Assembly: GCA_016707205.1 (NCBI GenBank)
Contig: JADJHZ010000011.1
Span: forward strand, 1 to 64,000
DNA from: Haliscomenobacter sp.
GTDB taxonomy: Bacteria; Bacteroidota; Bacteroidia; Chitinophagales; Saprospiraceae
DNA: 64,000 nucleotides
Direction of reading: 5' to 3'
Part shown: piece by piece, positions 19,292 to 28,160 of the stretch
Layout of the letters: the number at the start of each line of letters is the position of its first letter
Numbering within the stretch: the first letter of the stretch is position 1
Translations under genes and position numbers: made by a program
Notes under the pieces: model-generated
Told to the model about the DNA's origin: nothing
What the model saw: the letters and a program-made list of their open reading frames with translations, nothing else
Databases searched by the model: none

Positions 19292-20016
19292 ATGGACCTT
19301 CACAACGCACGCATCCTCATCCGGAAACTCAACTCCCTCTTCAAAAGCATCGACGATGCGGAAGCGGATATTTCCCAGATTGAACGGGATCTAATGCTGA
19401 GCTACCTCCGGCAATTATACGCGCTTTTTTTGGATGACAAAGCGCCCCAGGCTCATTCACCTGCCGAATCCGCTCCTCCCAAAGCCGAGCCCCTGCACGT
19501 CCGCCGCCGCCGGTGGTTGAGCCGAAACCGGAACCGGCGCCCTTCGATTCCATTCCCAAGGTAGTTCTTCCGGAACCTACTCCGGCGCCAATTCCGGAAC
19601 AGAAACCGTCGCCGGCGCCCATCCCTGCGCCAGAGCCCTTTGTGCCTGCGCCCCCGCCCTCCGCCCCCAGGGAGGTTCTTGCCAAGCCCGCTTCCCATAC
19701 CTCAAATGCGGCGGTAGATAAGTTGTTCAGCTTCAAGAAAGCCTCCGATTTGTCGGAGCGCCTGAGTGAAAGCCCGATCCAGGACCTGAACAAATCGATG
19801 TCGATCAACGACCGCTTGCTGTATATCAACGAGCTGTTTGGAAGAGACCGGAGCGCGCTCGAAGACTCCCTCACCTTGCTCAACCGGTTCGACGCATTTG
19901 ATGCGGCTCAGAGTTTTCTCCGCAGCCTGGCGGAACAATACCATTGGGGGCAGGAAGCGCGGTTTGAAATTGCCCAAACCTTTATCAAATTAGTGCGCCG
20001 GAGATTCCCCCAATAG
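19292..20016 (+). CDS. Unrecognised protein with proline-rich linker, one frameshift
   Basis: The N-terminal part (MDLHNARILIRKLNSLFKSI to about residue 70) is helical and charged. It is followed by a low-complexity Pro/Ala/Glu linker (PAPIPEQKPSPAPIPAPEP). The C-terminal domain (LFSFKKASDLSERLSE ... MSINDRLLYINELFGRDRSA ... EARFEIAQTFIKLVRRRFPQ) is helical and I know it as a recurring Bacteroidota segment of unknown role. The frame changes near 19503, at the start of the linker. There is no signal peptide, so it is probably cytoplasmic. The repaired length is about 241 residues. It is divergent from tdk and co-directional with pfkA, 79 bases away. Confidence 0.65.
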
Positions 20017-20095
20017 TCGGGAATCTTCTTTCGTCGATCTGGCTGGTTTGTGTCCGGAATTCGCCCTAACTTGCGGGCAACCCAAACACAAAAAC

Positions 20096-21067
20096 ATGAA
20101 GAATATAGCCGTTTTCACTTCCGGTGGCGACGCCCCCGGCATGAATGCCTGTATCCGCGCAGTAGTGCGTACCGCCCTGCACCACGATATCCAAATTTTT
20201 GGGATACTCAGGGGGTATCAGGGTATGATCGATAACGATTTTGTTGAGTTGAAAAGAGAATCGGTCAGCAATATTATCCAAATGGGGGGCACCATTCTCC
20301 GCTCGGCCCGCTCGGTGGAGTTCCGTACCCCGGAAGGAAGGCGCAAAGGCTATGAAAACCTGAAAAGCCGAAATATAGAAGGGATCGTGGCTATCGGAGG
20401 AGACGGCACCTTCACCGGGGCCAATATCTTTATGCAGGAATATCCGGACATCCGCATCATCGGCTGCCCGGGAACGATCGATAACGACCTGTACGGCACC
20501 GACTATACGATTGGCTATGATACGGCAATCAACACCGCCATGGAGGCCATCGACAAGATTAAAGACACAGCGAATGCTCACGACCGGCTGTTCTTCATCG
20601 AAGTCATGGGACGCGATGCCGGATTTATCGCTATGGCTACTGCGATTGCTACCGGCGCAGAAGCCGTGCTCATCCCCGAAACGCCTACCGACCTGGACAA
20701 ACTGATTCATACGCTCAAAGAAGGCTGGCTTCGGAAAAAGTCGTCCAGCATCGTCATCGTCGCCGAAGGTGAAGAAGAAGGCGGGGCCTTCAAGGTGGCG
20801 GAAAAGGTCAAGGAAAAGCTCAACTTCTACGAGATCAAAGTGAGCATTTTGGGCCATATGCAGCGCGGAGGCCAACCCACCTGCATGGAAAGGCTCCGCG
20901 CGAGCCGGATGGGGGTCGAAGCGGTTGAAGCCTTGCTTCAAGGGAAAAAAGGGGTAATGATCGGGGTAGTGAACGACGAGATCGCTCATACCCCATTCGA
21001 GCAGGCAATAAAACACAATCTGGTAATCAACCCAACGTTGCTTCGGATGGTTGATATATTGAGCTGA
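20096..21067 (+). CDS. pfkA: ATP-dependent 6-phosphofructokinase
   Basis: This is the committed step of glycolysis, in the cytoplasm. The 323-residue protein has the ATP loop FTSGGDAPGMNACIRAVVR at the start, IAIGGDGTFTGA (GGDGT motif), CPGTIDNDLYGTDYTIGYDTA (the PGTIDND catalytic motif with Asp), EVMGRDAGFIAM and LGHMQRGGQPT. The Gly in GGDGT is the usual sign of ATP rather than PPi use. The ATG at 20096 is chosen because it begins the conserved MKNIAVFTSGGD. It precedes the rhomboid gene by 13 bases, so the two may be co-transcribed. Confidence 0.96.
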   Translation: MKNIAVFTSGGDAPGMNACIRAVVRTALHHDIQIFGILRGYQGMIDNDFVELKRESVSNIIQMGGTILRSARSVEFRTPEGRRKGYENLKSRNIEGIVAIGGDGTFTGANIFMQEYPDIRIIGCPGTIDNDLYGTDYTIGYDTAINTAMEAIDKIKDTANAHDRLFFIEVMGRDAGFIAMATAIATGAEAVLIPETPTDLDKLIHTLKEGWLRKKSSSIVIVAEGEEEGGAFKVAEKVKEKLNFYEIKVSILGHMQRGGQPTCMERLRASRMGVEAVEALLQGKKGVMIGVVNDEIAHTPFEQAIKHNLVINPTLLRMVDILS

Positions 21068-21080
21068 CCAATTCGACGTT

Positions 21081-21794
21081 ATGCCAAGAATATTTTCCAG
21101 ACATTTGATCAACAGCCTTCGCTTCCCCGTTGTCCTGCTCGGTGTGCTCTGGGCTATCCAACTCGTCCAGATGGCGTTCCATCTGGAATTGGGCTATTGG
21201 GGGGTATACCCCCGGACGATATACGGGTTGAAGGGGATTATAACCCATCCGTTCCTCCATGGCAGCATCGGGCACTTGCTGTCGAATACTCCGCCCCTGC
21301 TTTTTCTCACGGCCATGGTCTTGTATTTTTACCGCAGGGTGGCCATTCCCGCTATCACGTTGATCTACCTGTTCACCGGTTTGGCGGTTTGGATGTTCGG
21401 AAGGCCGGTATTCCATATCGGCGCCAGCGGGATCATATACGGGTTGGTGGCATTTGTCTTCTGGACCGGCGTTTTTCGGAGAAACCTCAAATCCATTGCA
21501 TTGGCGGCCATCGTTCTGTTTTATTACGGGTCGATGTTTATGGGGATACTTCCCGGCGAGGAGGGGATTTCCTGGGAAAGCCACCTGCTGGGAGCAGGCA
21601 GCGGTATCCTGGTCTCTTTCTGGTTCAAGAACCGGTTGGAATCGGATGAACTCCCCAAGGCCAAAGCCCTGGAGGAAGAAACGCCGTCAAAACCCTATTT
21701 CGAAAGCGATCTGTTCGACCAAACCAGGGAGCAGCGCCGGAGAGAAAAGCAGGATCCGCCGGAATTTCCCGGCTGGTTTTCAAACCGTACCTGA
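21081..21794 (+). CDS. Rhomboid family intramembrane serine protease
   Basis: This is a 237-residue membrane protein with about six hydrophobic helices. The catalytic Ser116 lies in HIGASGIIYG and the catalytic His168 in SWESHLLGAGSG. The usual upstream HGSIGHLLSN is present at 60-69. Family members cleave membrane proteins within the bilayer. The last 50 residues form a soluble, charged tail (DQTREQRRREKQDPPEFPG). It begins 13 bases after pfkA and ends 2 bases before the methyltransferase start, which suggests an operon. Confidence 0.9.
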   Translation: MPRIFSRHLINSLRFPVVLLGVLWAIQLVQMAFHLELGYWGVYPRTIYGLKGIITHPFLHGSIGHLLSNTPPLLFLTAMVLYFYRRVAIPAITLIYLFTGLAVWMFGRPVFHIGASGIIYGLVAFVFWTGVFRRNLKSIALAAIVLFYYGSMFMGILPGEEGISWESHLLGAGSGILVSFWFKNRLESDELPKAKALEEETPSKPYFESDLFDQTREQRRREKQDPPEFPGWFSNRT

Positions 21795-21796
21795 TT

Positions 21797-22450
21797 ATGC
21801 GCCTGGACAACTCCGCGCACCGGCACGACCACTGGTATGCCCGGCTTTTCGCCATGGGATACGATCCTTTTATGCGCAAATTCGAGGACCGTATTCTCGC
21901 CAGGTACCGCAATCAGCTTCTGGCCCCTTTGCAGGGGAAGATCCTTGAAATTGGCGCCGGGACCGGGGTCAATTTCCCCTTCTACCCTTCCGGCGCCGAA
22001 GTGTGGGCTATCGAACCTTCTTCCAGCATGATGGACCGAGCCAGGAAGAAACTCGAGGCGCATCCGCCAGCCGCAGACATACGCCTGATTCTTGCCGGGG
22101 TCCACGACCCTGATCTCGATACGCTGATTCAGCAAGCCCAACCCTTTGATGCGATTGTTTGCACGCTGGTATTATGCACCATCCCCGATGCGGATCAGGC
22201 GGTTGCGGACATAAAGCGTTGGTTAAAACCCGGAGGCAAACTCCTGCTGCTGGAGCACATCCATGCACCCCACGCCCCGATGCGGCATTGGCAAAACTGG
22301 CTCAACCCCATTTGGAAAACATTCGGCGAAGGATGCAATCTCAACCGCCCCACCGACCAAACCTTGCGCGAATACGGGTTCCTTCCCGAGTGGGAGTACT
22401 ATTTTACCAAAGGGCTTCCCTTTTACGTGGCTGTTGGAAGGTTTCTCTAA
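21797..22450 (+). CDS. Class I SAM-dependent methyltransferase (UbiE/METTL7-like)
   Basis: This soluble protein has 217 residues. The SAM-binding motif I is KILEIGAGTGVNFPFY (48-63), followed by AIEPSSSMMDRA (the acidic residue at the end of strand 2) and FDAIVCTLVLCTIPDADQAV. LKPGGKLLLLEHIHAPH is the post-I region. This is the small, stand-alone UbiE/YafE-type fold, and the substrate is not known. The position 2 bases after the rhomboid suggests translational coupling. It converges on the subtilase gene across 22 bases with no visible terminator. Confidence 0.85.
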   Translation: MRLDNSAHRHDHWYARLFAMGYDPFMRKFEDRILARYRNQLLAPLQGKILEIGAGTGVNFPFYPSGAEVWAIEPSSSMMDRARKKLEAHPPAADIRLILAGVHDPDLDTLIQQAQPFDAIVCTLVLCTIPDADQAVADIKRWLKPGGKLLLLEHIHAPHAPMRHWQNWLNPIWKTFGEGCNLNRPTDQTLREYGFLPEWEYYFTKGLPFYVAVGRFL

Positions 22451-22472
22451 GCGCGCTACAAGTTCCTGACCC

Positions 22473-24395
22473 TTACAAGTCGGCAAAGTTTTTAACAAAT
22501 CCGCTTACCCCATTGCGCTGCATTTGCGCCTGAAAAGCCGCCGCCTGCTGCGTGGAAGGGAAAGAGCCCACGATGATTTTGTACAGGGATTTCCCATTTG
22601 CGGTTGACACGTGGACGAACACGGGCTGTCCAAACTTGCTTTTGTACTGGCTCACCAGGGAGAGCACGCTGTCGTAGCTGGAAAATGCCCCCACCTGAAC
22701 GCCCCAACCCGTTTTGGGTACCTGTTGGAGGTTGACTTCGAACAGGTTTCCGGAGGGGGAAGCGCCTCCCCCGGCCCCGGCATTTCCCGAACCGGCAGGC
22801 GTGGAAACCGGCGACGTTGGCGTAGACGGAGTAGAAGGCAACCCGGCGCCTGTGGACTTGCGGCGGAGGGCTTCGGCTACGGCGCGTTCGGCGTTGACCC
22901 TTCCGTACCCATATTTCCGGGAATGGCCCGCGATATATTCGGAAGGCGAACCGATCTTATCTGCGGTTTGAATGAGGATTTCTTTGACTTCCCGCGCGCT
23001 GAGATTGGAGTTCGCGGAAAGCATCAGGGCGCAGATTCCGGCTACCAGGGGAGTAGCCCCCGAGGTGCCTCCAAAATGCTTGTAATTAACCCCTCTTGAG
23101 CGTCCGTCGACCCAAAACCGGTATTCGCCCTGCTCGTTTGGATTCCCGCTGTCCCACGCTGCCCGTGCTGCCAGCAGGGGCCACTCTCCATTGGAAGGGG
23201 CGCAAACGGTAACCTCCATGCCCTGGTTGGAGTAGGACGCAAAGCGATCTTCGCTGGTGGATGCTCCCACCCCGATCACATCCGGATGAGCGGCATAAAA
23301 ATTCACGTAATTCTTGGAGTCATTGCCTACCGCAAAGAGGACAACGCATCCTTTACCCCCTCTTCCCTCGCGCACCGCCCGGGCAATCGCCTGTTCTTTG
23401 ATCGAATCGAGGCGATAGGAGGGATCGGTGGTCCCCCAACTACAAGAGATGATATCCGCGCCATTGGCTACGCAATAGGCAAACATTTGCTCGGTAACCC
23501 GGCTGGAAAAGGACGTGCCGCTCACCGGCATAAAGCGCGCGTTGGGGGCGACCCCAACCATGCCTTTGCCGTTGGAAGACGCGATGGCAATACTGGCGCA
23601 GGGCGTTCCGTGGGTATACCGGGGGTCGCCCTGGTTCAGGGAAGGCGAATTATTCCATAAATCAAACGGGCGGAAGGCCTTTCCCTGTAAATCGGGGTGC
23701 GACAGATCAAAGCCGTTATCAATCAAGGCGACCGTGACGGTATTGGCGCCCAGGGACCCCAGCCGTTTCCAGGCCCCAACTACTTTTGCGTCGGCGCCGC
23801 GGGCGAGGCGGGCATGCGCATCCGGGACAAAGCCGTTGTTTTGCAGGTACCATTGATGCGCCAGAAGCTGATCGGTAGGCACGTTGAAATCGTAGGCGTC
23901 CAACAAGGTGTCAAAATCCGGCTGGGCCAGTTTGACCAGGCAGGATTCCTGCGCCAGCTGAGCTACCCGGATGGGGTTTTTACTTAGGGCGGTTACGCGG
24001 ACCAGGATTTGATCTTCCGACCGCCGCTCCACCAATTCGAGATGGAACTCGTCGATCACAATCTGTTGTTCTTCCTCACTGACGCCGGGTTCAAAGGTGA
24101 GAAACAACTCTCCGGTAGGCATCAGTGGGTGTTTGCTTCCTTCTGGAAAGTACACATGCGTGCCCACCTCCACTTCATCGCCCTGGCGAACTTGGTCCAG
24201 TTTTTCCTCTATGGTTCCCTCTCCGGTTTCCAGCTCAACCAGTTGAAATCCGCCCATATTGGGATGGATTTCTTTTTGAATATAGTCCGGGGCAACCAGG
24301 CTTCTGGAGGAGGGGTTCATGCGCAAGCCAACCAGCCGCTTGCTTTTGCGCAGACGCAATTCCCCTTTATCGCTTTGTATGCTAATCTTTCCCAT
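22473..24395 (-). CDS. Subtilisin-like (S8) protease with C-terminal SPOR domain and no signal peptide
   Basis: The 640-residue protein has four parts: an N-terminal domain of about 170 residues of unknown fold, a peptidase S8 domain (about 175-500), a Ser/Thr/Pro/Gly linker (about 520-555) and a SPOR domain (about 565-640). The triad is D226 in VALIDNGFD, H262 in YTHGTPCAS and S445 in GGTSGATPLVAG, with N358 in the AVGND oxyanion motif. SPOR domains bind denuded peptidoglycan glycans, which would require export, yet the N-terminus (MGKISIQSDKGELRLRKSK) has no hydrophobic signal. Export by an unusual route or a cytoplasmic role are both open. Confidence 0.88.
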   Translation of the reverse strand: MGKISIQSDKGELRLRKSKRLVGLRMNPSSRSLVAPDYIQKEIHPNMGGFQLVELETGEGTIEEKLDQVRQGDEVEVGTHVYFPEGSKHPLMPTGELFLTFEPGVSEEEQQIVIDEFHLELVERRSEDQILVRVTALSKNPIRVAQLAQESCLVKLAQPDFDTLLDAYDFNVPTDQLLAHQWYLQNNGFVPDAHARLARGADAKVVGAWKRLGSLGANTVTVALIDNGFDLSHPDLQGKAFRPFDLWNNSPSLNQGDPRYTHGTPCASIAIASSNGKGMVGVAPNARFMPVSGTSFSSRVTEQMFAYCVANGADIISCSWGTTDPSYRLDSIKEQAIARAVREGRGGKGCVVLFAVGNDSKNYVNFYAAHPDVIGVGASTSEDRFASYSNQGMEVTVCAPSNGEWPLLAARAAWDSGNPNEQGEYRFWVDGRSRGVNYKHFGGTSGATPLVAGICALMLSANSNLSAREVKEILIQTADKIGSPSEYIAGHSRKYGYGRVNAERAVAEALRRKSTGAGLPSTPSTPTSPVSTPAGSGNAGAGGGASPSGNLFEVNLQQVPKTGWGVQVGAFSSYDSVLSLVSQYKSKFGQPVFVHVSTANGKSLYKIIVGSFPSTQQAAAFQAQMQRNGVSGFVKNFADL

Positions 24396-24452
24396 CGATG
24401 ATCCGTTTAAAGTTAACGAGCAGAACGGTCACTTGACCTATTCCAATGTAGG

Positions 24453-24460
24453 CAAATTTA
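24453..24460 (-). promoter_or_regulatory. Candidate -7 element TAAATTTG of the subtilase gene
   Basis: This matches TAnnTTTG on the minus strand, 58 bases before the subtilase start. No good -33 element was found. Confidence 0.4.
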
Positions 24461-24485
24461 CATGGATTGGCTGGGGATAAAACGA

Positions 24486-24520
24486 AAAAAGGCGGGTATT
24501 TGTGTTATACCCGCCTTTTT
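24486..24520. terminator. Strong bidirectional-looking hairpin after the ECF sigma gene
   Basis: GGCGGGTAT (24491-24499) pairs with ATACCCGCC (24507-24515), flanked by A6 on the left and T5 on the right. Transcription from the minus strand also gives a U-run. It separates the sigma gene from the subtilase gene. Confidence 0.88.
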
Positions 24521-24539
24521 CTGCCCATGCAGCCGGAGA

Positions 24540-25064
24540 TTAAGCCCTTTCCAGATAGAACTCGTCGTACAATTTCTGGAGTTTCTTGCGCGCAAAGAAA
24601 ATGCGGCTCTTGATCGTTCCAAGAGGAGAACCCAACTCTTCGGCAATTTCTTCATACTTAAACCCTTCGTAAGCCATCATGAAAGGTTTGCGGAAATCTT
24701 CCGGCAAGGTATCCACCATCCCCATCAGCTCCGTAAACTCCACCGAGGTTTCTCCGTCGTTGGGGATCATCTCGGTTCCGGAGTCGAGGTAATAGTTGTT
24801 GGGAGTCTGGTCGATGATCAGGTTCCGGCGCAATTTTTTCCGGTAGTTGTTGATGAAAATATTGCGCATGATGGTCACTGCCCAAGCCTTAAAATTGGTG
24901 CCGGGATTGTATTTTTCTGCGTTGGTGATGATCCGGTAGGCAGTATCCTGATAAAGATCCTCTGCATCCACGTTATTCCCCGTAAGCTTTAGGGAAAAAG
25001 CCCTCAGGGAAGCGCTGATCCGGTCGAGCTGCTCCTGAATCTGATTTTGGATTTCGTAGATCAT
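24540..25064 (-). CDS. ECF-type RNA polymerase sigma factor
   Basis: This 174-residue protein has a region 2 (AFSLKLTGNNVDAEDLYQDTAYRI, then FKAWAVTIMRNIFINNYRKK) and a region 4 helix-turn-helix (LPEDFRKPFMMAYEGFKYEEIAEELGSPLGTIKSRIFFARKKLQ). It recruits RNA polymerase to a small set of promoters, and no anti-sigma gene is beside it. A promoter with both elements (25107-25138) precedes it, so it is probably transcribed by the housekeeping sigma. In Porphyromonas an ECF factor (SigP) works with PorX, but no link is shown here. Confidence 0.92.
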   Translation of the reverse strand: MIYEIQNQIQEQLDRISASLRAFSLKLTGNNVDAEDLYQDTAYRIITNAEKYNPGTNFKAWAVTIMRNIFINNYRKKLRRNLIIDQTPNNYYLDSGTEMIPNDGETSVEFTELMGMVDTLPEDFRKPFMMAYEGFKYEEIAEELGSPLGTIKSRIFFARKKLQKLYDEFYLERA

Positions 25065-25106
25065 TTCGTCGGTGATTTTTTCAGGGACGGATGTAATATT
25101 TTTTTA

Positions 25107-25138
25107 CAAATTTACTTTTACCCCAACACAAATGCAAA
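25107..25138 (-). promoter_or_regulatory. Promoter of the ECF sigma gene (TTTG - 20 bases - TAAATTTG)
   Basis: On the minus strand TTTG at 25135-25138 is followed after 20 bases by TAAATTTG at 25107-25114. This is a full match to the Bacteroidota consensus, 43 bases before the start codon. Confidence 0.62.
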
Positions 25139-25277
25139 TAGATTTTTCTATTTAGACTGAATTCGGATTAAAAGGTAGCCTTCCAGACACTTAACCCGCA
25201 GGTTTTCTCTTCTAACCCACGCAATGTTATTTTTTTTAACAAAACTGAACCAAGCGGCCCTTTAGGTGTATTCTTAA

Positions 25278-25388
25278 GTTAGACGTTAGCCGTTAGACGT
25301 TAGCCGTTAGAGGGCAGGGGGTGTCTGTTCCTTAAATAAGGGAGCGTCGTTTTGCAGCAACCACCAACGTCTAACCGCTAACGTCTAA
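25278..25388. repeat. Heptad repeats in inverted orientation between divergent genes
   Basis: Five units of GTTAGAC/GTTAGCC (25278-25312) face about four units of the reverse complement (25364-25388). The 25-base arms pair with two mismatches across a loop of about 60 bases. It lies in the 416-base gap between the divergent sigma and HTH genes, which holds the sigma promoter and otherwise nothing recognisable. Confidence 0.75.
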
Positions 25389-25480
25389 TCAAAAAGACGG
25401 TTATCGGAACCCAATCCGTTGTGCGGCGGCGGAAGAAAATTTAATAAAAATTCATCTTTTTCCGGTTTTTACCGTTTGAC

Positions 25481-26020
25481 ATGGAAAGTATAAAGAGAAA
25501 GGAAAATCAACCAAGCAGTCCGTTTATGAACGAAACGCCGGATAATTACGGGCAGATCTATCTGAACAGCAACATCCGCTTCCTCCGCAAGAGCTTTGGC
25601 TGGAGCCAGGAGGAGTTGGGAGTCCGCATTGGACTGAACCGCGGCAATATCGCCTCCTACGAAAACGGTACTGCGGAGCCCAAGATCTGCAACCTGCTCA
25701 AAATGGCCGCTCTTTTCCGGGTATCCCTGATTGACCTCACTCAGAAAGACCTCAGCCAATCCGCAAATGGGCATCTTCCGGTTTCCCCCTCCCCGGCAGA
25801 ACTGGAAGCCCTTCAAAACGCCCTCCACCGGGCCAACGAACTCCAATCCGTTATGGAAGGTCTTCGGATCTGTTGCCATTTTAAAATGAAAAACATTGAG
25901 GATGCCTCGCTCAACGACCTCCAGGTGATCGCCGTTCACTTCGAAGAACTCTTTAACACGGCCCAATCCCTCATGCAAGAGCACAAAAACCTCCTGAGCT
26001 CGCTCAACGGCAGTCTATAA
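25481..26020 (+). CDS. XRE-family transcriptional regulator
   Basis: This 179-residue protein has a helix-turn-helix of the Cro/CI (XRE) type at about residues 27-85 (NIRFLRKSFGWSQEELGVRIGLNRGNIASYENG). After a short linker the C-terminal part is helical (ELEALQNALHRANELQSVMEG), possibly for dimerisation. It has no ligand-binding domain or protease motif. The target is unknown. The gene is divergent from the ECF sigma factor, and the intergenic region carries the inverted heptad repeats. Confidence 0.85.
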   Translation: MESIKRKENQPSSPFMNETPDNYGQIYLNSNIRFLRKSFGWSQEELGVRIGLNRGNIASYENGTAEPKICNLLKMAALFRVSLIDLTQKDLSQSANGHLPVSPSPAELEALQNALHRANELQSVMEGLRICCHFKMKNIEDASLNDLQVIAVHFEELFNTAQSLMQEHKNLLSSLNGSL

Positions 26021-26083
26021 TCCTGTCACCCCTCCGGGGTTAATAATCCTGTCTCCCGTCATCCCGTCCACTGGACTTGCAAT

Positions 26084-26119
26084 CAACCACTAACCACTAA
26101 CCACTTAACCACTAATCAC
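26084..26119. repeat. Heptad tract (TAACCAC units) between co-directional genes
   Basis: CAACCAC, TAACCAC, TAACCAC, one extra T, TAACCAC and TAATCAC follow in series. A duplicated ATAATCCTGTC (26020-26053) and a small ACCCC-TCC-GGGGT hairpin precede it. Confidence 0.65.
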
Positions 26120-26139
26120 CCCGTCTCCCGTCTTTTTCC

Positions 26140-26147
26140 TATCTTTG
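26140..26147 (+). promoter_or_regulatory. Candidate -7 element TATCTTTG
   Basis: This matches TAnnTTTG 42 bases before the start at 26189 and lies just after the heptad tract. No -33 TTTG was seen. Confidence 0.4.
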
Positions 26148-26188
26148 TTCCCTCAAGGCCAATCAGCCAGGAACTAACAGCGCAACGG

Positions 26189-27749
26189 ATGCCCATTTCG
26201 CATGGAGATCAACTTTTTGGATTGGTGCAATCGCTCACCAAAGCGGAGAAGCGCAATTTCCGGCTTTATGCCCGCCGGATACAGGGAGAAAGCGATGCCA
26301 AATTTCTGCAGTTGTTTGATCTGCTGGAAAAGCAAAAGGAATTCCACGAGGAAGCCCTGTTGCGCAAAATGAAAGGGGCCAATAAAAGCCAGTTTTCCAA
26401 CCTGAAACGGCATTTATACCAGCATATCCTGACCAGCTTGCGGCTGCTGGAGATGGGGAAACGGGAAGAGATCCAGGTGAGGGAATGGATGGACTATGCC
26501 GATATCTTATATGGGAAAGGTCTATACCTGCAAGCGTTGAAGTTGTTGAGCAAAGCCAAAACCCTGGCGATTTCTATGAACCACGATCTATTGCATCTGG
26601 AGATCGTCGAGTTTGAAAAAACGGATTGAATCGCGGCATATTACCCGAAGTACGACCGCGCGCATGGAAGGCCTTACCGACGAGGCCCAAAAACGGAGCC
26701 AAATCAATGCGACGATTGTCGAACTATCCAATTTCAAGCTCATACTACAACGCCGGTTTATCAACTTCGGCCACGTCAAATCCGCCGAGGACCGGCAAGC
26801 TGCGGAGCGTTATTTCCAGGACCACTTCCCGTCCATTCGACGGGACAAGCCTACTTTTTTTGAAGAAGTATACCTTTGCCAGGTGTATTACTGGCAGCAC
26901 TACCTTTTAGGAGAGTACGACCGCTGCCTGGAGTACGCCCAGCAATGGGTTCGCCTCTACGACCGGGATGCCCGGATGATTGACCCCGACGTGGACATGT
27001 ACCTCATCGGACTAAATCACCTTCTCGTTTCTTCCTTTTCCCTCAGGGATTATGCGGTATTCCGGAATACGTTATCCCGGTTGGAAATTTTTCGTAGCGG
27101 GCAATATACCCGCCTGAACTACAACTCCAAGATCCTGTCCTTCCTCGCCGTACATCAGGGAAGATATAACCTCCATTTCCTGGAAGGGAGCTTTCCGGAA
27201 GGTCTTAAACTAATTCCCCGGACGCTCCGGAGGCTAAAAATATATGAAGGGCGTCTCGACCCCCATAAGGTGCTGATTCTGTATTACAAAATGGCCTGGA
27301 TGCACATGGGCGCCGGGCAGGCGGGAAGCGCCATCGACTACCTGAACAAAATCCTGAATGCCCCTGGAAAATCCTTGCGGGAAGACCTCCAGGCCTACAC
27401 CCAGCTCTTGTTTATTATGGCCCACTACGATCTGGGAAGTTTCGATATGCTGGATTACCGGATACAAAACACGGCCCGATTCATCAACCAAATGAAGGAA
27501 TCCAGCAAGCTCCAAAAAGAGGCCATCCAGTTTTTCCGCACCCTGCTAAGCGCTCCTCCCGTCACCCGCCTGGCGCTCTTTGAACGGTTTAGCGCCCAAC
27601 TGGCTGACTACAGGAAAGACCCCTACGAACAGCGGGCCTTCATCTTTCTCGACCTCCCCGCCTGGGTGGACGCCAAAATTCAGGACCAACCCCTTGCCGT
27701 TGCGGTAGCCCAGCGATTCGCCGACCGGCAGCAATTCGCAGAGAAATAA
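26189..27749 (+). CDS. Unrecognised helical protein (TPR-like), one homopolymer frameshift
   Basis: This is about 520 residues after repair, probably cytoplasmic, with no signal peptide. The N-terminal part begins MPISHGDQLFGLVQSLTKAEKRNFRLYARR. I know similar starts in Bacteroidota proteins of unknown role with long helical arrays. Later helices (YFQDHFPSIRRDKPTFFEEVYLCQVYYW, YDRCLEYAQQWVRLYDRD) have TPR-like spacing. The frame breaks at an A6 run near 26620; removing one A gives FEKRIESRHITRST without a gap. It ends 88 bases before rpsT. Confidence 0.7.
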
Positions 27750-27792
27750 AAGATTTTTTACAGATACTCTTTCCTTTTATCAAAGAGATCCT

Positions 27793-27800
27793 TATTTTTG
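27793..27800 (+). promoter_or_regulatory. Candidate -7 element TATTTTTG of rpsT
   Basis: This matches TAnnTTTG 37 bases before the rpsT ATG. No convincing -33 element was found. Confidence 0.45.
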
Positions 27801-27837
27801 CGCTCCAATTGTTATTTAACGGAGATAATGTACCATT

Positions 27838-28092
27838 ATGGCAAACCATAAATCAGCTGAAAAACGCATTCGCCAAATTGCCAAGCGCCGTATCGCCAAC
27901 CGCTATTACAAGAAAACGGCGCGTACGACCATCCAAAAATTTCGCGCTCTGACGGATAAAACAGAGGCCGAACAGCTATTGCCCAAAGTCGTTAGCATGA
28001 TCGACAAGCTGGCGAAAAGCAATACCTGGCATCCGAATAAGGCTTCCAACCTCAAAAGCAGCCTGATGAAGCATGTCAATGAGCTAAATTAG
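27838..28092 (+). CDS. rpsT: Small ribosomal subunit protein bS20
   Basis: This protein of 84 residues binds 16S rRNA in the 30S subunit. MANHKSAEKRIRQIAKRRIANRYYKKTART is the family start, and the lysine/arginine-rich helices and the ending KSSLMKHVNELN are typical. It is a single gene with its own promoter element. Its TAG stop (28090-28092) is the first three bases of a TAGACGT repeat tract, followed by a strong hairpin. Confidence 0.96.
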   Translation: MANHKSAEKRIRQIAKRRIANRYYKKTARTTIQKFRALTDKTEAEQLLPKVVSMIDKLAKSNTWHPNKASNLKSSLMKHVNELN

Positions 28093-28117
28093 ACGTTAGA
28101 CGTTAGACGTTAGGGGA
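28090..28117. repeat. Heptad tract TAGACGT starting in the rpsT stop codon
   Basis: TAGACGT occurs three times and then TAGGGGA. The first three bases are the rpsT stop codon, so phase and stop coincide. The terminator hairpin follows. Confidence 0.8.
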
Positions 28118-28118
28118 C

Positions 28119-28156
28119 AAAAGCGCTGGAAGAAGAAACGTTCTTCCAGCGCTTTT
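28119..28156. terminator. Bidirectional terminator between rpsT and the large oxidoreductase
   Basis: AAAAGCGCTGGAAGAA (28119-28134) pairs perfectly with TTCTTCCAGCGCTTTT (28141-28156), a 16-base stem with a 6-base loop, placed between converging genes. Confidence 0.88.
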
Positions 28157-28160
28157 GCTG

